A DNA stretch of 64,000 bases from Excoecaria cochinchinensis (GCA_947683425.1 CANTUQ010000101.1:25195001-25259000); one strand, 5' to 3'; shown: positions 1 through 11,502, numbered from the stretch's first letter. The notes: a model not told the origin generated them from the sequence alone. A program made the numbers and translations.

Positions 1-87
1 GCTATTATTCGGAAGTCTGTGTTATTTTTACATGAATTTTAATGGTACCTTGATTAATTTCCTTCAATTGAGTTATTTTTAACCCAT

Positions 88-888
88 TTGATATTTCTTT
101 TTCTTTTAACCTCAATTTTTACTCCTTTTACTTTTCCAGCCATAGATCACCACCGCCCACCACCGACGGCCACCGATCCGTCACCGTCGACCGACCAACC
201 GCCCCGACGCCACCAGCTCACCGGCCTCCACCGCGCGCGTCACTACTCCGCGCATCAGCTCTCCACCCGCCGATCTCCGACGACCCAAGCACCCCCCAGC
301 CCTCCAGCCACCCCGATCCGCCGGCCAATCGCGCGTCAGAACCACCGCCACTCATCTCCAACAGCCACCCGATCTCCTCACCGCGCGATCTCCAATGCGC
401 GTTCCCACCTCTCACGCGTCACCACCTCACCACCCCGACGCCAACCACAACCCCGTCGCGAGTTGCCGTCGCACCGCTCCTCCACTCCAGATCGCGCTCA
501 CAGTAGCTCCGCCAGCCACCACCGTCGCGCAGACCCATCCCACAAGCTGCTACGTCCAACCAACACCAACCCACCTCAAGTCTCCACTCTCAAATCTCCA
601 CACTTAGCCCGATCTCTTCGCCCACGACCAGTCACCAGTCACCGCCGCTCACCAGCCCACTCTCCTCTCCCAGCCACCGTTGCGACGATCTCCACAAAGC
701 GACATCAGATCCTCGCAAGCGCAACTCTCTCACAGAGCGCATCAGACCTCCGCCAACTACGATGCTTCATCACCACCACGCGCAGATATCCAGTTCCCTT
801 CACGCAAGTTGCTCCTTCAGCCAATGAGTCCAATAGCAGCAAAACCAAAAACAGAACCTACTCCAGCAAAAACAGGGCAGTTTCTTAA
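88..888 (+). other. C-rich open reading frame of doubtful coding value (Pro/Ser/His/Arg-rich)
   Basis: A 266-codon frame stays open through a C-rich, CACC-reiterated tract inside Gypsy-B. The translation is dominated by Pro, Ser, His, Arg and Thr and has no recognisable domain, signal peptide or membrane segment. Other frames across the same DNA are also open, which is expected where T-poor sequence suppresses stop codons. It lies where Athila/Tat elements have noncoding or extra-ORF sequence between pol and the 3' LTR. I see no evidence that it is translated. The sharp compositional contrast with the T-rich 900-2800 region is the only notable property. Confidence 0.25.
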
Positions 889-963
889 CTCCCTTTTTTC
901 TTTTATTGATTTATTTCTTTTTGTGCTGCTGTTCGCCCCACGTTGTTGTGTCATTCCGCATTG

Positions 964-1001
964 GGGACAATGCGAGGATAAAGTGTGGGGGAGGAGTTTG
1001 A
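964..1001 (+). other. polypurine-tract-like motif, upstream copy
   Basis: The sequence reads 'ggggacaatgcgagg' followed by 'aaagtgtgggggaggagttt'. It resembles the tract directly before the 3' LTR at 2766-2799 (gaggacaag...aagtgtgggggaattt). Having two such motifs 1.8 kb apart suggests either a second plus-strand priming site or an old duplication of the 3' end. The function is inferred. Confidence 0.4.
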
Positions 1002-2262
1002 TTTAGAAGTGTCAATTTTGTGACTTTGCTTTTGAAATTGTGATAAAATTGCTGGTTTTGCTTGCTGCTGATTTTGACGGTGATTTGAAGTTGATTTTAC
1101 TGTTAGATTTTTGCATCTAATTGGTTAGATATGTGCATATTTTAGTCGATGCTGAAAAATAATTGTTTTGGAAAAAAATGTGCATATATAGGTTGATTTG
1201 CGTTGATTTGCCATTTTGATGGCAATCGGCTGCTGATTGTTGTAAAAATCTTGAGTTGTCCTGCTATTTTAATGCTTAATTATCAACTTCTTATGCTTCA
1301 ATTTTGTCTCTTAGGCTAATTTTGTGCAAAACTTTCTGATATATATACTTATGGAGTATTTTTGGATAGCCATTTTGAGCAAATTTGAACACAAGTTTAG
1401 GTTGCCATTTGACCTTTGCTAGTTCGATGTTTTGGCTGTGAATTCTATGAAAATGTGTGCACATATAGGTTGATTTGCCATTTTGGTAGTAGTTGGTTGT
1501 TAATTATTGTGCAAATCTTGAGTGGTCGTGCCATTTTTAGTGCTTAATTGTATATGCTTGTGTTGTGATTCTGTTAATTTGGTTGATTCTATGCAAATTT
1601 GTGATATATCTACTTCTATAAAGTATTTCTGGTAACCATTTGTGGCAGAATTGTGCATAAGTTTTGGGTTAGAGTTTAATTTAAGAGTTCACCTGGAAAT
1701 GGCTTAAATTGATGCATTGGGCATGATTTTTGTGCATAAATATTATCTTCATCGGAATTTTAGCTCTTGCCCCCTTGTTTAATGTTGTATCCATCTTGTT
1801 TTTAAATATTTGTTAAGTTTCATTCACGATGCTAGGGAAAAGTGTTCGCCTAAATCAGTTCCAAAATCATCTAGTTTTTTATGAATCAATTTGTTAGGCA
1901 AAATTTGAGTAGTATTCATGATTGTTTACTCATTTTCATGCAATTTATGGTGGTCTTAATTACCTTTTGAATGGAAAATGTCAAGGTTTAATTTTTAAGG
2001 TGGAATATAATTTTTGCATGACCTATAAATTGATTCTTTGCATTTAAGAAACTTGTTAAAACCTTGTTGGACACTTGTTTGATATTGCAATTATTTTAGA
2101 TTGATGGAAAAGGTTATCAGGAATATATATATATATATATATAAAAAAAGAAAAGAAAAAAGAAAAGAGAAAAGTGAAATTGTAATAATTTTTACTCCGC
2201 TGTCCGCTTAAAAGGTGGTTATGAGTAGAGCTAGTAGCCGCTTTGAATTGTGTGATCTGAGT
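1002..2262 (+). other. Gypsy-B 3' noncoding region, T/G-rich, no gene seen
   Basis: This stretch is T- and G-rich with only short open frames. It holds loosely repeated phrases: 'tgtgcatatataggttgatttg' is approximated at about 1180-1200 and again at about 1455-1475, each followed by a similar 'ccattttg...gttgtta' stretch. That suggests an old internal tandem duplication of about 280 bp. A short TA run lies at 2124-2143. Confidence 0.5.
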
Positions 2263-2393
2263 AACCGGGTGTATGCGGGTCAGAACCGGGTACCCTCGCG
2301 TAAAAAGGATCTCTACATTCATTGTAAGCAGTTTTATCTTCCTTAGGCTGAAAAAACCGGGTGTATGCGGGTCAGAACCGGGTGCCCTCGCGT
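2263..2393 (+). repeat. pair of about 39-bp direct repeats
   Basis: Two nearly identical blocks occur at 2263-2301 and 2355-2393, each beginning aaccgggtgtatgcgggtca and ending ccctcgcg. They differ at one position (taccc versus tgccc) and are offset by 92 bp. They stand out as GC-rich islands in AT-rich Gypsy-B noncoding sequence. No function is recognised. Confidence 0.8.
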
Positions 2394-2765
2394 CTATTAC
2401 AGTTTAAGTTAAGAAAACATATAAATAATTATATGCAATAAATTTCTTGATTTCTCTTGTTCCTTCATCTAATACAAATGTGAAGTTTGGTGTCTAATTT
2501 GGTTTGATAAGTTTTCTTTTATGCACTGATTTAATATTGAATTGAGATATAAATTTTTGTGTGCTTAATATTTAAAACCTTGATGTTTTTTTTTTGAAAA
2601 AGTAGTTGAGAAATCCATATCTTGATATGATTTTGTGGGAAATAATCTTGGACTTCTATCCCTATTTTGCCTTGCATTTTGATTTAGTTGAAACTTATGA
2701 AATTAGAATTTGATATTTGGGTGAATGAACTTTTGAAATGATTGTGCTTGAGATTTAATTTATGC

Positions 2766-2799
2766 TTGAGGACAAGCATGGAATAAGTGTGGGGGAATT
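2766..2799 (+). other. polypurine tract before the 3' LTR of Gypsy-B
   Basis: The purine-rich stretch ending 'aagtgtgggggaattt' directly abuts the TGATG start of the LTR. This is the expected position of the plus-strand DNA synthesis primer in an LTR retrotransposon. Confidence 0.75.
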
Positions 2800-4249
2800 T
2801 GATGTGTGTTTAAATTTGCATGTTTTGGTCTATTTTTCATATTTTTATTGTACTTTATTTTGGCTTAAATTAGTACTTTTCATTTGTTTTTATGATTTTT
2901 GTTATTGTAGTGTCAAAGTAATGGAAATGCAGCAATTAAAGTCAAAAAGAGCAAATGTGGAACAGCCATGAAAATCCAAGGAATTTTGAAGTGAAAAGCA
3001 GATTTTGGGCTTAGCCTTGCCCAAGGCTAAGGGGCAAGGGTAAGGACCTGTCTTGCCCAAGGCTAACAGACAAAATGCGTCAGCAGATGCAGATTTTGAA
3101 TTTTAATCTGAAAGTTGACCTAGCCGCCAGCTTTTCTTCACCAGATTTTTAGGGATGATTGAGCTGTAATTCAAGGGATATTAGGCAGCCTTTTTAGAAG
3201 AATAATATTTTATTTATATTTGCAATTTATATTTCAAAGTTTTGTAATGTTTGGTGAGGATTTGGTGACTTTTCTATCCCACCAAGTTTGAATTCCTCTA
3301 TATCTAGGGAAAAACGTGAAGAAGGACAGATCTTCTTCTTCTTCTTCATCTGGGTTTTCTCAAGGCTGTAACAGGGAGTTCATTTTCTGTTTTTAATTTT
3401 ATTTTGATTGTTATTTCAATTATGTGTGGCTAAAACTCCAATTTCAGTTAAAGATCACTTCAAGGCCAGGTTTTGATTCTCTGTGAGATTGTTATTCTTA
3501 TTTATTGTTCTTAATTTCATATGATGTTCATGTTATTTACTGAAATTTAGAGAAACTATATCTCAATTATTATTTATTTTATGTTCAATGAGGCGCCGTT
3601 GTTCATCTTAATAGATAATATATTGCTAGATTAATTTTGCTGAATCCGTAATTGTTTGGTGAAGTTAACAACAAGTGGCAATCAGCATAGCTTCCTCACA
3701 AGGGCTGTTATGTTGAGTAGATGCATGATTGTGTCTAAATTGATCTCGCGTGAGGTTGGTTGGCTTAGGTTAGGTCTTTCTATTTCATTAATGCTGTCAA
3801 TAAATTAAATCCTTGCGCGTGTTTTGGGTTATTTATTGATTAGGAATTAATTATAGTCTTACTTGATTAATTCAATAATACGGAGAGATAAGGTCGGGAG
3901 CGCGAAGCCGACGGCTATAACTGGCGCATTATATGATTTTTAGAGTTATTCTTTCGTCAATGATCAGTTGAGTTAAACCTGTGCTGCGAATATCTTTAAC
4001 TGAAATTTATCACATATTGAATTTCTTTTAATTAATTTACTGTTTATTTTATTTTTTTATTTGAATTCAGCAATTGTTAGCTTTTGATTTATGAAAATTC
4101 CCCCTTTTTATATTTTTATTGTTAAAAATCTGGTTATTTAGAATTATTTCAGTGCTAGTCTCTGTGGATTCGACCCTTTCTTACCCTATTTGCAATTTAT
4201 TTAGTAGGATAATTGAGGTATTTATTTTTGGTGGCTTCGACACCCATCA
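2800..4249 (+). repeat. 3' LTR of Gypsy-B (1,450 bp)
   Basis: The LTR starts TGATGTGTG and ends CACCCATCA, so the termini TGATG/CATCA form a 5-bp inverted repeat. It follows a polypurine tract. The right edge coincides with the resumption of a CACTA transposase frame at 4250, which fixes the boundary. At 3010-3031 there is a near-perfect palindrome with 10-bp arms (cttagccttg / caaggctaag), and a half copy lies at 3052-3068. A TCTTC run at about 3330-3347 and a gtggattcgaccc phrase near the 3' end are typical of plant Gypsy LTRs. Confidence 0.85.
3010..3068. repeat. palindromic module in the Gypsy-B LTR
   Basis: Arms cttagccttg and caaggctaag are separated by two bases (3010-3031). A second partial unit 'cttgcccaaggctaa' follows after about 20 bp. 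The module lies in the first quarter of the LTR. Other Gypsy LTRs in this window carry unrelated palindromes, also within the LTR. Confidence 0.8.
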
Positions 4250-5176
4250 AATATTTTGAGGTTCAGCAGTAAAATCAGGATGGATGTTATTGAAATATTT
4301 CCATGTAACTGCATCTGATGGATAACTCATTATTTCATCTGTGTGTTCATGTTCATTATGCCATCTCATGTGAAGTGTAGTAATCTCAGAGGCATATAGT
4401 GTTTGCAGTCTTAGGATTAGTGAAAAATAATACATACGCTTCCAAGGTACTAATTTATGCTTCTTGGTACAAATTCTGGATTTATACCTAAGTTGATAAC
4501 AAAGTTTACAATCTTAAAAATTCACATCATCTCCCCAAAATAACATACATCCCAACCTGCAATAGTCAATTTTCTGAACAAGCAAACCTAGACCTCTAAT
4601 TAGTTTCTTCATATTGTAAAAATTATCCACCTTTTTATGGTCAGGAGGCAAAGATTCATTGTACCAAGCAAGAATTTTATCAAAACTTCGATCAAAAATA
4701 TGACTTTCGAATTTTATGTTCAATATTCGAGCGACCGTCAGTTCTTTGACGTGAGGTATATTTTCCTTAAAATCACGTTCAGCTGCATTATAAACCATTT
4801 GGACATATGAATTATCAGTAACACCCACATCATATGTTATAAATTCACCCCCTCCTTCAACTTCACCCACATTTACTGACATGTTACCCATATTACCCAT
4901 CAAAGTGCTATAAATTAATGGTTCCCTATGTCGTGTCCACTCAAAATAATTTAAAACAAATTCTTTTCATAGCAAATGAAAATACACTTCATCAACAGAA
5001 AGATAACTAATGTATTTGCACTTTTTATATAGACATCTAATTTTTTGGTCATCCATGTATGCAGGTTGAAAACGTGCATATTCTATAAATAATTGAACCC
5101 CTTTCACAAATTCAGAATTAATATAACCACCGGGTTTTTTTCTTCTATACATCCAAGATCTATCAACATTACTCAT
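4250..5176 (-). pseudogene. CACTA (En/Spm) transposase fragment, interrupted by Gypsy-B
   Basis: Read on the minus strand, the piece opens with a transposase-associated domain (DRSWMYRRKKPGGYI..., then a Cys-containing IRCLYKKCKY stretch) at about 4967-5176. It continues with an acidic linker and the start of a TNP2-type transposase (YNAAERDF..., CRLGCMLFWGDD, ASEITTLHMRWHNEHEH, HPDFTAEPQNI). Stops break the frame near 4965 and 4511, and the copy is cut at 4249, exactly where the Gypsy-B LTR ends. In intact relatives the frame continues past this point with an LGLCTDGF-type motif (family knowledge). The protein would bind and excise CACTA ends; this copy cannot make it. Terminal repeats of the host element are not visible. 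Confidence 0.8.
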
Positions 5177-5484
5177 AATTATTGCAAATTTGTTATATGA
5201 ACAAAGTGACCATGTAGTTAGAATTAACTATATCTAGTTACAAATTAAAAAAAAAGACATATAAGATACAATGTGAGGCTCTAATAAAGTCTTAACATAA
5301 TACAAAAATACGTTGATACCAATTTATTAATTTAGATTAAATCCAATAATAGTTTATTTAATAAGATGTAATACAAAATTATTTGAGGCAAATGGTGGCC
5401 ATGTTAAATTTAGTAATGCCATTTAATTTGCTAAATTAAAATAAATGCAAAACTTGAATTATAATATGTAGGTCCCAAAGACAC
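5177..5484. other. AT-rich flank of the CACTA transposase, no gene seen
   Basis: This stretch lies upstream (minus strand) of the transposase start and before the Copia-A 3' LTR. It is AT-rich without a recognisable open frame or repeat and is probably the old 5' region of the CACTA gene. Confidence 0.4.
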
Positions 5485-6749
5485 ACAAGAGAGGGATAAA
5501 TTGAGTGTCTCGAACTTTTCTGGTTGTTCTTCTAATGGAACAGAATTGTTAAAAAATACAGAATTCTAACTATGAACATAGAAATACAATGCAAGCAATA
5601 ATTAGAGTTTTACAAATTCTTTTATAATCAAAAACTCAAAGGATAACTTTGAAACAATATATGTGAAATTTGTTGTGAAAAATTTTTTGAATAATTTTAA
5701 GAAATAATTTTGAAATTACATTTACAGGAATTTTAAAAACAAAGTAGTAGAAATGCATAGTATCAGAAAAGAGAGCAGAAAAACTAACACAAAGAATTTA
5801 TAGTGGTTCGGCCAATTTGCCTACATTCATTCCCTAAAATTCACTTTTTAAGCTTTTCTCTCAACTCTTAACTCTTTTAAGAGTAAGAGTCAAAACCAAT
5901 ATACAATCCTAGATTTGTGTATCTACTCACAATCTTTTTCACAAAGTAAAAGATTAAAAATACTTACTAGAATTTTTCACTTAAGTTCTAACCAACCCAA
6001 CTCACAATTTTTTACAAAAAAATTTCCTCACAAATAATTACAACACAAATCTATAATCAAATTGAGGAGAATATGTAAAGAATAAAGTGCAAAGATGTGA
6101 AAAGTGAGATAAACAAATTAAGTTTTTCTCTTAAAAGGTAGAAATTATTTTCAACTTTTCTCTAAACTTCTAATGAGTGAAAAACCATATATTTATACTT
6201 AAAAAATCAGTTTTAGGTGTTTAAAACCCAAACTAGCTGTTTGTAACCGTTGGAGGGCAAAACAGAAAATACATAATAGAACTAGACGTTAACTAGCAGT
6301 TATTTTTGTCCTGTAGTGAAATTTTGAAATTTTGAGATTTATCCAGAAATCTGATACTCACAAAAATTTAATTAGAAAATTGATGCAGTCAGAAATTCAT
6401 TTTCTAGAGAACCATTTTCTGATGAAAATCAGTTTTGATTAAAAGTTTATTTTCTGACTTAAAAATATTTTTATGCAATTTTAAAACTATAATATGTATG
6501 CATGAGTGAGAGTAATTTGCCTCAATTTGATTTTACATTTTAATATCCTAATTCCTAACAAACTAAGGCATCTCACCAAATTTTCTTAAGTTCATGCTTG
6601 AAATATTTTGATCTCCGGAATTTTGATATTTCTCATCAGAAATATATGTAAAAAAAGTTCCTGCAAAAATTATTTTAGAAAATAATTTATAATAGAGTTT
6701 ATTTAAGGTTTAATTATTATCAAAATTAGAATGTGGTCTTGAGCTAACA
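5485..6749 (-). repeat. 3' LTR of Copia-A
   Basis: It aligns by eye with the split 5' LTR (15777-16370 plus 29577 to about 30225). Shared landmarks are 'aattgagtgtct' at one end, 'tatagtggttcg' in the middle, and 'gagctaaca' at 6741-6749, which is the TGTTAGCTC start on the minus strand. The low-coordinate boundary is uncertain by about 15 bp. The tract ataaaaaaggtgaagat (minus strand) lies just upstream as the likely polypurine tract. Confidence 0.75.
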
Positions 6750-6766
6750 ATCTTCACCTTTTTTAT
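6750..6766 (-). other. polypurine tract of Copia-A
   Basis: On the minus strand ataaaaaaggtgaagat directly precedes the TGTTAGC start of the 3' LTR. The related copies at 30427-30440 and 31095-31110 read close to aaagggagagat at the same place. Confidence 0.65.
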
Positions 6767-7019
6767 GATGATAAAATTTGAATAAACTCCACTTAAAAGT
6801 CTATCTAGGTTAGTCTAAAAGACTCTCCCTGAATATGTGCATGGGGTATTTACAGAGATAATCATAACTAAAAAAAATATAAATCCCCTGAATAGAACTA
6901 TAGAGAAGCATACCATTTAACAGTTAATCCATAATGATTCCAACCATGTTCAAGCATAATCATAGCAAAATATATAAGCATATAAGTATATATGTTTTTC
7001 TCTCCCTTTTTGTCATCAA

Positions 7020-8905
7020 TCAGAAAGGAAGAGAACCAGCATCATAAAAATAAAAGCATCCCATAAAGAAAAATAGAGCAGTCCATAGTTCTAAAAAATT
7101 AAGTATCAACATCCATGGGAAGTGAGCTACTGCTAGGTTATTCAGGCTTAGGTGGATTTTTTGTGCGTAAAATAACATTCCTTGTTGAATTACAGCAAGC
7201 ATGAGCAAGTGGAGAGTCATGGGTGACCAAATCAGGGTGCTCAGTTGGAGGCACAACAAGCAATGGAACTGACATAGGAGTATGCTCAACAGGAGCTACA
7301 TAAGGTGTGAAAATAAGAAGGGGAATGGTATCAGCAAGCTTACCAAAGACTTCATCCAATTGATCAAAGCGCCCAGATGCAGATCTGATTTGAGTTTCAA
7401 ACTCTTTGAGTTGATCAGAATTGAGATAAGTGGAGGATAAAACTTTAGCTTGTGGAAGATATGTGTTAACAGTAGTCTAGGTATTGGCAAATTTCTCAAC
7501 AGTAGTAACAGGAAGATTTGAGTGTGCTGCCTCAGTAGAGGGAGTCCCAAACTGTGAACCAGTTGGAGTGGGCTCAGAACATTCACCAAAAATTTGAAGA
7601 AGGTTTTTCTCTAGCTTTATCTGCAAACTTAGTATCATTATCAGTAGAAGAATGAGCAGAGGATTCAGAATGGTTACCAGAATTCCCTTTGCTGAAAGAT
7701 GAACTGGAAGAACTAGAATCATATTTCTATGGTGAAAGTTCAGGTGGTGGTTCCTTAATAACAAGACCACCAGAAGTTTTCATCCAGGAAATGAATTCAA
7801 GATATTTAGAATGCAAAGCATCATCCATGTTTACAAATTCTTTACCCTTCTCAAACTTAGAACCAGTTGGACCTTCAAACTTATGCTTACCAGTTTTTGG
7901 TTGCTTCCTTGTGTCTTTGTAAAACACAAAATTCACTTTTTCAATCTTAGAAACCTCACCCACTATATCAGCATTGATTAACTTCCAATGCTCAAACAGT
8001 CTAATTAAAATCAACCCATATGGCTTCTTTTCATCAACAGACCTACTGGCCATATAGTTAAAAATCAAGTGTAGTAAATTGAAAGGCTTACCATTATGAA
8101 AATGCCATAGAAACATAATGTCAAAATCAGATAAATAGGACATACTTCCAACATGGGGAGTAATATATTGACTGATACATTTGTATAAGATTCTAAACTG
8201 AGGCAACAAATTTGAGGCTGAGGGGTTTTTTGAAGCCCCACTACCATCATTTGAGATTTTGGATAGAAATTATTCTTTATCAAGATCAGAAAATTCAAGT
8301 AGTCTACTATCAGCCCTAGTGCAAACAGATCCACCGAGATTCATAGAGAATACCTTTACAATCAGCGCTGGGATCATAGTATAGATGCATCTTCTTAGTA
8401 TTACCTTGAATCTTTCAGTACAAATATCAAATTTTGAAAAGTAAAATTCTTATAACAAAATTGGGAAAAAAGGAAATTCTGCGAAAAGAGCGAAATCGCT
8501 TCTATTTTTACTATTCGGCATACTGAGCAGCTCTGGGTGCGACTTTCACAAAATCTTCCCAAATTATGATCTTAGATGGCAGCAAAATGAGGGATTTATA
8601 GGCAGGTGTGGTTGATTTTGGCAGATTAGATTAGGGAATCGGAGGCTGGTCTCGAATTGTGTTAAGGTTAAGTTCACCGGCAGTTATTTCAGTCAGAGTA
8701 GGGGTGGTTTAGGATGGCGATCACCGAGGATGCCTCTTGGCCAAAGAAATGGTTCGATCCTCTTATTTTTCTTTCTCGAACTGAGAGATCTATGAATTGG
8801 AATCCTAATGCATATAGATACAAATGGTCTAATGAGACCAAGAATTTCCAGGAACATTTGTAACATTTCATTTTTTAGCAGAAGAATGGATTTTGATCTA
8901 CCCAT
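7020..8905 (-). pseudogene. extra ORF between pol and 3' LTR of Copia-A
   Basis: A minus-strand coding remnant lies downstream of pol, where Sireviruses often have an additional, sometimes env-like, ORF. The longest open piece (7727-8209) contains RILYKCISQYITPHVGS, FDIMFLWHFHNGKPFNLLHLIFNYM and YGLILIRLFEHWKLINAD. That pattern resembles the 'putative plant transposon protein' family found in several plant retroelements (my recognition, not a search). Downstream the sequence becomes Ser/Pro/Glu-rich (PPPELSP) and breaks into several frames. I see no convincing signal peptide or transmembrane helix, so an envelope role is not supported. The copy is inactivated by frame breaks. Confidence 0.5.
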
Positions 8906-9410
8906 TTTGAGCGGCGCTAGGGATTGTGCTTGGCAGAGAGAAATAAAAGCAAAAAAGAGATAACAGAGTGTCTATATAAAAGAATAAGTAATGCATTCTA
9001 AGGCAAATTCAAAATAAGATTTACGAGATAAGGAACTTGAAAAGACCAGATAAACACCAAGTACAGAGAAATAACTTGCATAAGGAAACTGCACTTTTAC
9101 AGTTATCGAGAGGTGGGAAGAGTAAAAAGGCCATATTGCCACTTAAAATTTTAAATCAGCACAAATAAATAGAGGAGCAAATAAGACTATTTACATATTT
9201 TATCAACTGCAACACTCAATCCATCATATCATTTTCAATATTTGTCAGAAGATGGAGAAAAACCAAATCCGTATATTCAGGCACCAATAAATGATAAAAA
9301 TATTTTGTATGACAAAGAGATTTTTATACAGATTTCATATTATACTACCAGATTTTCTTATTAGAATTTAGTTAGAAAACATACCTCATCAGAAAATTAA
9401 ATATCTAATA
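8906..9410. other. Copia-A internal noncoding sequence
   Basis: This lies between the extra ORF and the RNase H end. The part at about 9195-9410 matches the 3' tail of Copia-B (36060-36282) in reverse orientation. That shows it belongs to the element and marks where Copia-B was truncated. No other gene is seen. Confidence 0.55.
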
Positions 9411-10740
9411 ATGTACCAATTCCTAACTTTCTTTTTAACTGACAGAATCTATCTTCTTTAAGAGGCTTGGTGAAGATATCAGCTATCTGATTTTCAGTAG
9501 GAACAAATTCCAGCAAACTATCTCCTCTTTGCACATGATCTTAAATAAAGTGATGGCTAATCTCAATGTACTTTGTTCTTAAATGCAGTATTGGATTTTT
9601 GGTTAGATTTATAAGCACTTGTATTATCACAAAATATTGGAACATTGTCAAATTCTATTCCATAGTCCTTCAATTGCTGTCTGATCCATAGAATTTGAGC
9701 TACACATCCACTAGCTGCTATATACTCTGCCTTTGCTATAGATAATGCCACAAAATTTTGTTTTCTGCTTGACCACGTGACAAGTGAATTTCCCAAAAAA
9801 TGACAAGCACCTGAAATACTTTTTCTGTCGATTCTACAGCCAGCATAATTAGTATCTGAATATCCAATAAGATCAAAGGATGTGTTCTTTGGATACCAAA
9901 GTCCCAATTCCTAAGTTCCATGTAGATATCTCAGAATTTTTTTAACTGCAAACAATTGTGATTCCTTTGGAGTTGATTGAAAATGTGCACATAGACATAC
10001 ACTGAAATGAATGTCTGGTCTACATGTTGTTAAGTATAGCAGTGACAAAATCATACCTCTATACAATTTTTCTTCAACAATTTTGCCTTTTTCATTCTTA
10101 TTAATCTTTATAGTTGAGCTCATAGGAGTGCTAGCATATTTTGCATCAGACATTTTGAATTTCTTCAGCAATTCCTTTGTGCACTTTGATTGACTTATGA
10201 AGATACGATTTGCACATTGCTTGATTTGGAGTCCCAAAAACAACATTAACTCACCCATCATTCTCATTTCGAATTCCTTTTTCATAATAGCTTCAAACTC
10301 TTTACACAAGGAAACGTTAGTAGAACCAAAAACAATATCATATACATAAATTTGAACAATCAGAATATGAGATGATTTATGCTTTATAAAGAGAATAGTG
10401 TCTACTTTTCCTCTGTTAAAACCATGAGCAAGCAAAATATAACTTAATCTTTCATACCAACCTCTAGGAGCTTGTTTCAAATCATATAAAGCCGTTTTAA
10501 GTTTGTAAACAAAATTTGGATGTTCAAAATTTTCAAAACCTGGAGGTTGTTCAACATAAACTTTCTCATTTAATAAACCATTTAGAGAATCACTTTTAAC
10601 ATCCATTTTATATAACCTAAAATCTTTGAAACATGCAAATGCACACAAAATTCTAATTGCTTCTAATCTAGCAATAGGTGCAAAAGTTTCATCGAAATCT
10701 ATACTTTCATCTTGATTATAGCCTTGAGCCACCAATCTGG
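9411..10740 (-). pseudogene. Copia-A reverse transcriptase and RNase H
   Basis: The RT core runs from about 10735 down to 9911 (LVAQGYNQDESIDFDETFAP, then YDLKQAPRGWYERLS and GELMLFLGLQIKQ). RNase H follows (YSDTNYAGCRIDRKSISGA, SIAKAEYIAASGC) to about 9411, including the ADIFTKPL region near 9480. The catalytic motif that should read YVDD is YVYD (near 10340), which replaces an essential aspartate. A stop and frame change separate RT from RNase H near 9910, and another break lies near 9600 in the RNase H tail. The domain order RT-RNase H after integrase is Copia-type. Confidence 0.88.
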
Positions 10741-11502
10741 CCTTATTTTTAATAACATTACCTTACTCATCCAACTTATTTCTAAACACCCACTTTGTTC
10801 TAATAACTGAACAATTTGAGGGTCTAGGAATAAAATTCCAAACTCTATTTCTTTCAAACTGACTCAACTCTTCTTGCATAGCAATGATCTAATTTTTATC
10901 ATCTTGAGCATCAGTACAATTTTTAGGTTCAAGTTGAGAGACAAAGGCAACATTACCACAATATTAACATATGGCTCTCCTTGTCATCATTTTCTGAGAG
11001 GGATCAGTCAATAGATTATCCTTTGGGTGATACTTGTGAAATCTCCAATCTTTAGGCAATTCTGTTGGTTGCTCAAATTATTGTTCTGTCTTATTTTCTT
11101 GTTCATTCTTTATCCGAACTTCTAAATCATTTTCAGTATCCTCATGTTATTCCAGAATTCTATCATATGGATCTGGTGACTTCTTTGTTTCATCATTCTA
11201 TTGTTCTTTATCTTTTTCTTTCTTAAAACCTATTTCATCATCAAAAAAACTCATTTCTCCATAATTTTCGTTAGTAAAATCAAATTTAACATTTATTGAT
11301 TCCTCTACTTTACGTGTTCTTTTATTAAAAACTCTGTATGCTTTAGAATTTAAGGAATATCCTAAGAATATACCTTCATCAGATTTTGCATCAAATTTAG
11401 CTAAATTATTTTTATCATTAAAAATGAAACACTTACAACCAAATGGTTGAAAGTAGCTGATATTGGGTTTTTTGCTTTTCTATAGCTCATATGGAGTCTT
11501 TT
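10741..11502 (-). pseudogene. Copia-A pol linker and integrase C-terminal part
   Basis: On the minus strand this segment carries the end of integrase (YELWKSKKPNISYF-type sequence near 11490), the FNDKNNLAKFDAKSDEGIF region, and the acidic linker before RT (DWRFHKYHPKDNLL near 11030). Several in-frame stops are present. It matches Copia-B at about 33980-34750. Its upstream end is cut at 11502 by the solo LTR. Confidence 0.75.

Larger units (their letters stand above)
1..4249 (+). mobile_element. Ty3/Gypsy-type LTR retrotransposon, 3' part ('Gypsy-B')
   Basis: This is the 3' portion of an LTR element that continues off the left edge. It ends in a recognisable LTR (2800-4249) preceded by a purine-rich tract ending GTGTGGGGGAATTT. 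The phrase 'gaggacaa...aagtgtggggg' just before an LTR is typical of plant Athila/Tat Gypsy elements (family knowledge). No gag, reverse transcriptase or integrase lies in the window, so the lineage is inferred only. The right end breaks a CACTA transposase reading frame, so this insertion is younger than that element. The duplicated target, probably AATAT at 4250-4254, cannot be confirmed because the 5' end is missing. Confidence 0.75.

Noticed and set aside
88..888. Extensin-like or proline-rich host protein
   Set aside because: No signal peptide and no SPPPP-type repeats; it lies within Gypsy-B sequence and several frames are open.
2056..2322. 88-codon minus-strand frame in Gypsy-B
   Set aside because: It spans a TA run and the 39-bp repeat, with no domain.
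7020..8334. Retroviral-type envelope gene in Copia-A
   Set aside because: No signal peptide, transmembrane helix or cleavage motif is visible; only the position fits.
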